The notes under the pieces were generated by a model, which ran no database searches, was not told the DNA's origin, and was given only the letters and a program-made list of their open reading frames with translations. Below are positions 18,324-25,463 of a DNA stretch of 25,463 nt, piece by piece (positions within the stretch are counted from its first letter, which is position 1; every line of letters begins with the position of its first letter). Position numbers and translations under genes: made by a program. Origin of the DNA: Acanthamoeba sp. SK_2022b (Eukaryota > Discosea > Longamoebia > Acanthamoebidae); the NCBI GenBank assembly GCA_027943245.1, contig JANDJZ010000562.1, positions 1 through 25,463 of the forward strand, given 5' to 3'.

Positions 18324-19388
18324 TTAGTCGCTCTTGGTGGTGACGGCGGAGCCCACGATGGTGGTGGTGGCGGCAACGGTGGTCTCGGGGATGGAGACGG
18401 TCTTGGTGGTGGTAGTGGTGGACTCGATCACCACGGGAGGGGGAGTCACCACCGGCGGGACGACGGTGAAGGCGGCCGGCTGGACAGGCGAAGGAGTGAC
18501 GGTGAACGCGGCACCCTGGACCTGCGGGGGCTGGACGCGGAGAGGAGGCACCGAGACGGCAGGAACCTCAACGGTGATGGCGGAGCCCTGTCGTGGTGGA
18601 GTTAGTTGGGCAAGAACGACAAGGCTGCGTGACAAGTCGAGAGAAGCGCACCTGGAGAGGAGTGGGGGTGATGGAGATGTCCTCGATGACCACGGGGGGA
18701 GGCTGGACGACGATGGGCTGGAGTTGGACGGCCTCGGGGTAGATGGTGAAGGCGGGAATCTGGATAACGATCGGGGGGACCGACACGGCAGGCAGGTTAA
18801 CCGTCAGCGGTGGCACGGCGATGGGAGTGAAAGACACAGTCAAGGGGGCTCCCTGAAAAGGTAACCAATCCGCGAGTGTCAGCTTTTAACTGGCCAACAG
18901 GCAGGGCCAGTCCTAAAGGAGCAAAGGGTACCTGAAGAGGGACGGGAGTGACGACGATGGCCGACGGCTGCACGGGCGGAGGCTGGATGGTCAGGGGCGA
19001 CGGCTGCACCGGCGGCGGGAGCACAGTGAAAGGCGGGACCGAGACGAGGCCGGGCTGAACAAGCAGAGCAGGCGGCTGGACAGCGGGCGGCTGCACAACG
19101 ATCTTGCCCGGAATGATCTCGGCGCTCTGTTTGAGTTATGGGTGAGGTTGAGGGTCAGCTAGCTCAACACACTCGAGCGCGACAAAGTGAGGGAAGACGT
19201 ACCACCGGCACAGTAGCGCCTACGATGGTCTTGCTGACGTCGGCACCGGTGGAGCCCACGACGGTGGTGTTGGCGGCGATCACAGAAGTGGCGCCCACGA
19301 CGGTGGTCTCATCGGCGCCGGCAAAGGCCAGGGCCACGAAGGCGAGGGTCAGTCCGAGAATGCACAGGAGTCGGTTGGAGTAGGCCAT
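18324..19388 (-). CDS. Secreted Pro/Val-rich modular protein
   Basis: Four exons (minus): 19388-19203, 19126-18932, 18852-18652, 18587-18324; 281 residues. Residues 1-24 are a signal peptide (NRLLCILGLTLAFVALAFAG), followed by a Thr/Val segment repeating TTVVG-type motifs. Exons 2-4 each code a Pro/Val-rich module of about 65 residues, with recurrent VPP, QPP and VQPxx steps (for example VSVPPFTVLPPPVQPSPLTI and VNLPAVSVPPIVIQIPAFTI). The first two modules both end in TPxPLQ directly at the exon edge. The last exon ends in another Thr/Val-rich tail that mirrors the N-terminal segment. All three introns are phase 0, so modules could be duplicated without frame damage. It is likely a structural wall or surface protein. 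No cysteine-rich or enzymatic domain is present and no family is recognised. The upstream region has a good TATA box and CCAAT boxes. Confidence 0.8.
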
Positions 19389-20205
19389 CTTCGCTGAGTC
19401 GGTCCCGTGGAGTGAGTGAGATAGAGCACTGCGAGCAGAAAGGAGTGGTGGGTCTGTGTTGAGGAGAGCGAGGACTGATGATTACCATTGGCCCTGTACC
19501 AGGCCTTTATACTTGACCACCTTGATCATGAGTGGTCCAGACCGAAAGGGCAGGTAGGTCGACTCTTGGGCGAAACTCCAATCGAAGGCTGGATTGGCTC
19601 CTGCCTTAGTGACCCATTGGCTGGGCTTGTATGACACTCCGTACTCCGGACCCACAACCCTGATCTCTACTCTCTTCAATTTCGTCGTTTTCGCGTTCGT
19701 GTTGCAGACGCCTTCGTTCTACTACAACCAAACCAATTTGCCCAATCGCGACACTGCCTTGTGTGCCCGCACCCAATCACGCCCCTGATGGCACCCGTGG
19801 AACGCTCGCTCACCTCGTCCATTTACCTATTCAGACGATGACCAGCACTGCGCCAAAGACACCTGTCGAGTCAGGCCTCGTGTACCCTTCACCAAGGAAA
19901 AAACCAACACCAGCAGCACGGTGCAAGCGCACCCAAGTGCCTCTCCCTTGGTGCTGAGGCCTGTGGTGGACTGTAGGAAGGGACAGTAGGTGCTGCGTGC
20001 AGCCAGAGTCTTGGCAGCAGTGAGTTGAAATTTCGGAGGGTTTGCCCTTGATTGTTGCCGACTCGCCCGATTGTTGAGTGGCTCCTGTCTTGCATGTCTT
20101 TTGTCTCGTTGCCACAACACACGTTCGTACTGCTCACCCTACAACCCCCAACGCTCAAGCAACCTGCGTGCGCTACTCCACTGGTACAGAGAAAGTCGAA
20201 ACAAC
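19389..20205. other. Divergent intergenic region between secreted-protein and BTB genes
   Basis: The left third is the promoter and 5' leader of the secreted Pro/Val-rich gene. The remainder is the upstream region of the BTB gene. ORFs on both strands are short, with no domain or GC3 bias. No RNA gene or repeat was recognised. Confidence 0.45.
19505..19620 (-). promoter_or_regulatory. TATA box with upstream CCAAT boxes of the secreted Pro/Val-rich gene
   Basis: On the minus strand GTATAAAGG (about 19512-19504) is a near-consensus TATA box some 115 bases upstream of the ATG. CCAAT (plus-strand ATTGG) occurs at 19593-19597 and 19616-19620, about 85-110 bases upstream of the TATA box, and once downstream of it at 19487-19491. 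The predicted transcription start is near 19475-19480. Confidence 0.55.
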
Positions 20206-21682
20206 ATGGCGTTGTCGGGCTCGTCCTCGCCCCACTTCTACTTGGCACGGTCGAGGAGCTCCTCCCTGCCTCCCCTCTCCTCTTCGTCGACCAAGTCGAG
20301 CAGCTCCTCTCCCTTTTCCTTTTGCTCCGCCCTGACATGGCCCAACTGCGTCCTGCCCAGCGTTGCCCTTGCCTTCGACGACCCCACCTTCTTCGCCGAC
20401 CTGAGAGTCGATATCAACCCTATCGCTTCCACCCCTACTCCCCCTGCACCCACACATTCTTCACCCCCATCCTCTCCATCTTCTACCCCATCTTCTCCAT
20501 CTGCATCTTCTTCTGCATCTTCGAGTAGCGGCTGCGAGGAATGCCATGCTACGTCCACGTCGACACAAACAAACGTTGTAGCGGCTACTGACGAGCCACG
20601 TAGCGACGGCGATCGACAACAGGACGAGGACAAGGACCTCGCGGGTAAGGGCGAGCAGGAGAACTTGCAAGTAGGACAGGACTGCGTGTGGGTCCATCGA
20701 ATGGTCGTGGCCGTGCACAGCCCCGTCTTTCGATCCCTGCTACGCGAGGCCAGCGGGTCCAGGGAGAGCCGCCAGGGCGTGCTCGACATGCGCGGGCAGC
20801 AGCACCCGCCCGGTCGCGTCGTCCGTTGCCTGTTCAAGATGATGTACGCCTCCCCCGGCCTCGCCATCGACGAACTCGGCCAGGAGCCCAAACTCTCCGA
20901 CGGTGCGCCCCAGTGCCCATGAACCTGTGCTGAGCCGGGCTGGGCTGAGGGAGAGAGTGCGTGCAGAGTGGGACTTCCTGCTGCAGCTGTTCAAGTTGGC
21001 CCACTTGTATCAGGTGGAGGTGGTGTTGGACGCCTGCACGCGACGGCTCAAGCACATCCTCGAACGCAAGGAGACCGCCCCACGCACGCCCCAACAGCAG
21101 GCACAGCAGCAGCAGAACGCCAAGTCCAGCCGGCGTGGCTCCAAGGCGGCGCCGCCGCTGGCGCTGGAGGCCGTGTCGCCCAACGTCGACGGCGCCGCCA
21201 CCGAGCTCAGCGAAGAGGAGGAGGAGAAGACTCGCCAGACCTGCTACGCGCTCGAGCTCCTGGCCTTCCTGCTGCACGTCAAGGAGGCCGAGGCCAGGGA
21301 CGGCGAGCCGTCGACCTCGACCTCGACGGCGACGACAGGCGGGCCGGCGGCGGCGACCAAGGGCAGGAGCCTATCCGAGCCCGAGATGACCACGCCCGCT
21401 GTGAGGGAGGCCTCCGCCGCGCTCGTAGACGAGGCCAACGGCGAGGGCGAGCCAGAGGTGGGGGCGGTGAGCGAGCAGCGGGAGGAGATGCTGGTGCGGA
21501 TGCTCGACCACCACCTCTACCCGCAGCTGGGCATGATCGTGCAGCACATCCGGTGCGAGGACGTGCTCACGCTCCAGCACCTCCTGCAGCTCTCCGTGTG
21601 CCGGCCCTCGCCCTCCTCGCCCACCACTGCCTCGCTCACGCCTTCGTGGCGCACCTCCAGCCACATCAAGCTCTACTGCTAG
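20206..21682 (+). CDS. BTB/POZ-domain protein with a Ser/Pro insertion in the BTB fold
   Basis: Exons 20206-20902 and 20967-21682; intron 64 bases; 470 residues as modelled. The first 58 residues are Ser-rich. The BTB fold begins with FFADLRVDI (62-70), is interrupted by about 85 residues of Ser/Pro/Thr and acidic low complexity (74-157), and resumes with VWVHRMVVAVHSPVFRSLLR (the Hk-LaarSpvF signature), then CLFKMMYASP and, after the intron, LFKLAHLYQVEVVLDACTRR. A second helical region (ALELLAFLLHVKE) and a third (LDHHLYPQLGMIVQHIRCED, then VLTLQHLLQLS) follow, separated by low-complexity linkers. BTB proteins usually pair with cullin-3 ligases or oligomerise. The 3' end is uncertain: after LLQLS a plausible BTB-like continuation lies in another frame (to 21708), or a 65-base intron at 21596-21660 may apply. 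Confidence 0.75.
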
Positions 21683-22096
21683 ACTCGTGTCTCGTGTCTC
21701 GAACTTGAAATTTAAATATACAAGCTGTACATACTCTGCACATGTTGTACGCCGAGATCTATATATATACATATATAAGATAGTTGGTTTAAATTTTATC
21801 GTATTGATTTTCTATTCGCCGCCTATTTTATCTATTTTATGTGATGAGTTGTAACATAACGGGAAGGTCAGGGATTGGCTGATGACTTAATGGGCAGGAG
21901 AACAGAGCTGACGGGGCGGTATCCGGCTTCCCGTTGAGCTTTCGCCAGAGAGCTCGCCAGGGCAGCGTCGAAAAGCCAGGCATGTCGGCCCCTCACCTCG
22001 ACTACTTTATGCTTCCAGGCTGGGGGACCAGAGACCACACAAGACGAATTACAATTCTACACAAAGGACAAGTCAAGTGAAACGATACTGAGAACG
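21683..22096. other. Intergenic: BTB 3' flank and EF-hand gene upstream region
   Basis: The first 170 bases are AT-rich with TATATATA runs (around 21762-21778) and are probably the 3' untranslated and termination region. The right half is GC-richer. An inverted CCAAT box (ATTGG, 21874-21878) and a TTTATG element near 22006-22011, about 90 bases before the ATG, may belong to the EF-hand gene promoter. Confidence 0.4.
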
Positions 22097-23005
22097 ATGG
22101 CAACTGCAAGAGGTACTGGAGCCAAGCGCGAGGAGCGGATCGCGCCCAACGTGCACAAGCACCACTCGCACGACCACATGGCCGAGATGAAGCAGCTCTT
22201 CGCCGAGTACGACTCGAACAAGGACGGACACCTCAGCCTCGACGAAGTTGCTCGACTCATCAGGGAAAGCACGTCCCCCTCCTTTCCTCTCATGTCTCAC
22301 TTCCAGCGATCGACATCTCTCGCTTGGAGAGTTGTTCATTAACGACTCTTCTACAACTTCAAGTGGGGATGAACGAGGAGGACGCGCCCATGGAGTTCAA
22401 GCTGTGCAGTCTAGACTGCAAGGGGAACTGGAACTGGGAGGAGTTCAAGCACTTCCACGAACGTATGATCCAGGAGGCGCGCAGGCCCGACAAGTCTGGC
22501 GGCGGCCACGTCTCCTACAAGGAACGCGAGGGCAACATCAGAAGGTCATCATCACCAACATGCCCTGTCTACTCACCCCCCCCCCCCCAAGCAACCTTCT
22601 GAATTGATGGCTTTGTGGGGCGCAGCGATCTTCCAATGTCCAAGGAGAAGGCTCACCCCGTGAACTGGGACGCCATGCACGCGCTCTTCAAGGCCTTTGA
22701 CACGGACAAGGACGACTCCCTCGACAAGTCCGAGGTTAGCCCAAGCCCACCTGTGTCCTCGGCCACATTGCCTTGGTCAAGAGTCAATAACGGAGCGGTG
22801 GGGTCAGGTGTGCGACCTGATGAGGATTTGGGGCACACCGTTGGACAAGCACGCCCTGGACAAGGAGTGGCCCAACTGGGACATCAACTTTGACGGCCTC
22901 ATCAACTGGGGCCAGTTCAAGCGCCTCGTCGAGGTGCTCCACGAGAAGAACATCCTCCGTGAGCCGTACATCATCCGCGAGAAGCAGATCCTCCCCAGCT
23001 CATGA
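22097..23005 (+). CDS. Four-EF-hand calcium-binding protein
   Basis: Exons 22097-22268, 22364-22544, 22626-22734, 22808-23005; 219 residues. After a His-rich N-terminus (HKHHSHDH), EF1 has a canonical loop, Asp39-Glu50 (DSNKDGHLSLDE). EF2 (73-84, SLDCKGNWNWEE) starts with Ser and is probably weak. EF3 (143-154, DTDKDDSLDKSE) has all main ligands but Asp at position 6. EF4 (179-190, DINFDGLINWGQ) has Gln at position 12, so affinity may be reduced. The layout is calmodulin-like but longer, with an extended C-terminal helix. The first intron appears to use a GC donor (GAAA then GCACGT), since the only nearby GT donor puts a stop or the wrong frame into exon 2. No signal peptide or myristoylation motif is seen. 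It is likely a cytosolic calcium sensor or buffer; partners are unknown. Confidence 0.85.
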
Positions 23006-23136
23006 GCCACAACTTCCACGGGGACGTGTGACACGAGTTGACAACAACCAACCACACTTGCCAAAGCAATGAAGCGTCTCTTCATTATTTACAAAAGAGC
23101 GAAAGCGAACAAAAAAAAGAGAGAAGCTTTCGCGGT

Positions 23137-25344
23137 TTAGCCGGCCCCTGAGTGGTAGACGTCGAGCACGGCGTTGGCGGCGTGCAGAAAGGCGTCGTCG
23201 ACGTGGGCGCCCTCCTTGGCGCTGGCCTCGAAGTAGGCGAAGAGGCGGTTGCTCTCGATCCTGTCCCGGCACCACGCCTCGACCTCGCTCCGGCGCACCT
23301 CGCGCTCGCCTTCGCTTTCGCTCTCTGTCTGCGCGCCCTCGCGCTCGCCGCAGCGGTTGCCGATGACGACGACAGGCAGGTGGCGCGGGTCGGGGCAGGC
23401 GGCGTGTGCGAGGAAATCGTCGAGGTGACGGTCCAGCGCCGGAAGGAAAGTCGACGCGCGTCGCTGGTCGAACACGAGTATGAGCGCGTCGACACCCTTG
23501 AAGAACGCGCGGTCGGGCGCGCGCTGTCGCTCGTTACCCGAGGTGTCCCAAATCTGGAGCGTACGCGGCTTGTCGAGCAAGACAACGTTCTTGTGGACAA
23601 AGTCGGCGGCGTAGGTGGGCTTGTACTTGGGCATCACGTAGGCACTGCCTCGCAGGAACCGCTGGATCAGGCTCGTCTTGCCAACTCTGCGCACAGCCAT
23701 ACGCGATACTGTAAGCCACAATCTAATAATAATAATAAGAATATCAAAAAGTAGAAAGGAACTACATAAACTTGCATTAACAAAATAATAATGATTTTCG
23801 AAAAAAAAACGTACCGGAGGTCGCCGAGGACCATGAGCTTGATGTTGACTTTGTCTCGTTTGGGCGGCGGCAGCGGACGCGACGGCGTTCCTTGCATTCC
23901 AGTAGGCTGAGCAACCTTGGCGGAGTCGCCCGTTGACGATCGCACGCTCGCCCCCTCGTCGTCTCTTCTCTCCTTGGCCTTCGCTTTCTTTTTTGTTTCG
24001 TTTTCGTTCTTTGTCTTCTTGGCCGCCCGCCGCTGCTTTCTGGCTTCGCTCTTGGCGGCGCGCTCGATGGCGAGCATCTCTTCGGGCGACGGGAGCACCT
24101 CGAAGAGGTCCATGCCCTCGCACGTCACGAGCAGCACATCGTCGCCCACGATCGCGCGCACCGAGTGGACCGCGCTCAGGCTCTGTAGCTTGAGCATCAT
24201 CTCGCGCACGCTGGCCACGATGCCCTCCTCGATCTCTCGGCCCATGTCGTGGCTGGCATCACGGCCGACGTCGCCGTCGTCACTGTCGACAGCAGCCTTG
24301 AGGGCGGTCTGCCTCACGAGTTGTTCGTAGCCGGCCAGGAGGTAGCCGTGCAGCGAATGCCAGCTGTAACTGTCGACATGTTTCGCGCTGTCGACAGTGT
24401 CGCGCCGTCGCCTGGGCGAAGTGGTCGACGACGAGGACGACGAGGTCAACGAATCCTTCCGGCGACGGGTGGAGTCGGCGCTCTTGCGCTTGCTCTCTCG
24501 CGACGTCGTGGAGCCGCTTCGTCGCTTGGAATCGCCGCTCGATCGCTTCTTCTTTTTCTTCTTGGCCGCCTTCTTCGCGTCGTCAGTCGTCGTTTCGTTC
24601 TTGCTCTTGCTCTTCTTTTTTGTCGACTTCTTCTTGGTTCTGTTGAGCGTGGCGCCCAGCAGCTCGCCCTCCTCGCTGACCGACCGCCGCGCTCTCTTGT
24701 CGTTGGCCGTGGACCCGTCGTCGTCCGCAGCCGTCGAAGGCCACAATCGGCCGATGAGCGCGTCGAGCGAGTCGAACTCGATGAAGAAGCGAATGTCGTT
24801 GAGTGCCCGCAGCAGGTGGATGAGACGAGCCACGCCGTCGTCGTCGTCGATGCTTACACCTTGGCCCGACGGCGGAACGCCAAACAGCTGCTGGCCGTAT
24901 CTGCGAAGCATGGCGGCCGCCACGCGTCGCTTTTCCTCCTTGGTCGGCCTGCGTCGCTTTCCCCGTCGCGCATCGTTTTCGCTTCGTCTTCGTTCTTTGT
25001 CTTCGTTCTCTTCGGAGTTGACTGATGCCGCGGCGGCGGCTTCCCTTCGCAGATTGGCCACGAGCTCCTCCACGAAGCGCAAGATGGACCTACCCACGAT
25101 CGCGTCGACAACAAGTCGAGCGTCGAGGCACTCGAGCCGCGATCGTCGCGACCGACAATCGGCGGGCGACTGCGAGAGCAGGAGCGACGCGTCGGCCTGT
25201 TCGATGCGATGGTGCGCGAGCACGGCAGAGATGGCGCGAAAGAGGCAATCGTCGCGGAACAGTAGGTTGAGCAACAAAATTTTGTTCGTGCCCGGGCCCT
25301 CGTCCACCAGCTTGCCTGGTTGCAGCAACAACGTGAACACACGC

Positions 25345-25387
<43 letters not shown>

Positions 25388-25463
25388 GAACACTCGAGTA
25401 TGCGTACTTTCGAGGTCGGTGTCGAGTTCGTCGGAGCCGACGAGCAGGAGGAGGTTCTTGATG
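23137..25463 (-). CDS. Large protein with C-terminal divergent Rab-like GTPase domain (5' end outside window)
   Basis: Visible exons (minus): 25463-25408 (partial), 25315-23815, 23686-23137; about 701 residues, running off the right edge. The first about 105 residues are helical and Leu-rich (for example KILLLNLLFRDDCLFRAISA). Then come basic low-complexity tracts with long Lys and Ser/Arg runs, and a helical region (EEGIVASVREMMLKLQSLSA). The last about 190 residues are a small GTPase. G1 is GDLRVGKT, split by the 23814-23687 intron. Switch I is YKPTYAADF. G3 is WDTSGNER instead of WDTAGQER. G4 is IGNRCGE where NKxD is expected. G5 is EASAKEG. The chain ends VYHSGAG with no prenylation cysteine. 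It is probably Rab/RabL-related but biochemically atypical. The two domains might be separate genes, but no terminator or start lies between them. Confidence 0.75.
25346..25386. repeat. (AC)n microsatellite in an intron
   Basis: About 20 AC units lie in the intron 25407-25316 of the GTPase-domain gene, where the minus strand reads (GT)n just after the donor site. An ORF starting with repeated Met/Cys/Val codons here is an artefact of the repeat. Confidence 0.95.

Noticed and set aside
20968..21708. Overlapping 246-codon plus-strand ORF in the BTB gene
   Set aside because: Most of it is an Arg/Gly/Ala-rich shadow of the BTB frame. Only its last 35 codons look protein-like and are treated as a possible frame switch.
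23152..23754. Plus-strand ORF of 200 codons across the GTPase
   Set aside because: It is antisense to an exon with P-loop, WDTSG and SAK motifs; it has no domain of its own.
24249..25461. Long plus-strand ORFs opposite the N-terminal region of the GTPase gene
   Set aside because: They have Arg/Ser/Phe-rich shadow composition from Lys- and Glu-rich codons on the other strand; the minus-strand frame joins a real domain across an intron.
1..25463. tRNA genes, rRNA genes, viral or transposase genes
   Set aside because: No TPsiC-box or other diagnostic motifs were recognised on either strand by eye; a tRNAscan or Rfam run would be decisive.

Overview
This window is nuclear DNA of a unicellular eukaryote. 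It is GC-rich, with very high third-position GC in coding frames, and its genes are tightly packed on both strands. Most genes are cut by many short introns (about 60-140 bases, nearly all GT-AG), and a U2 spliceosomal snRNA gene is present. Gene style and content (F-box, BTB, Rab-like, EF-hand, secreted glucanase, palmitoyl-protein thioesterase) fit a free-living amoeba such as Acanthamoeba. That is inference from style, not a database match. All gene models were spliced by hand. Reading frames are continuous across every junction used, but no transcript data were available.

Layout. 1-541: 3' end of an acidic, low-complexity, regulator-like protein (+). 542-2234: no gene; a block of about 1 kb (1005-2036) that is almost free of CpG, carrying a broken U2 copy and a perfect 28-base inverted repeat. 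2235-2397: intact-looking U2 snRNA (+). 2879-4356: secreted GH5 exo-beta-glucanase (-). 4727-6517: palmitoyl-protein thioesterase (-). 6518-8088: no convincing gene. 8089-10583: F-box/WD40 protein (-). 11540-13352: short-chain dehydrogenase/reductase (+). 13440-15255: unrecognised, probably mitochondrial protein (-), tail to tail with the dehydrogenase. 15399-18193: F-box protein with a helical-repeat-like body (-). 18324-19388: secreted Pro/Val-rich protein built from exon-sized modules (-). 20206-21682: BTB protein (+). 22097-23005: EF-hand protein (+). 23137 to the right edge: a large protein ending in a divergent Rab-like GTPase domain (-), cut off at its 5' end.

There is no operon or single pathway. 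Themes do recur. Two F-box proteins and a BTB protein suggest substrate adaptors for cullin ubiquitin ligases. A glucanase, a thioesterase and a proline-rich protein enter the secretory or lysosomal route. Two of the secreted-protein genes have TATA-like boxes with clustered inverted CCAAT boxes upstream.

The most unusual items are: the CpG-depleted duplicate next to the U2 gene, which looks like methylation-driven decay; the Rab-like domain with altered G3 and G4 motifs and no prenylation cysteine; two probable GC-AG introns; and an ambiguous 3' end in the BTB gene.
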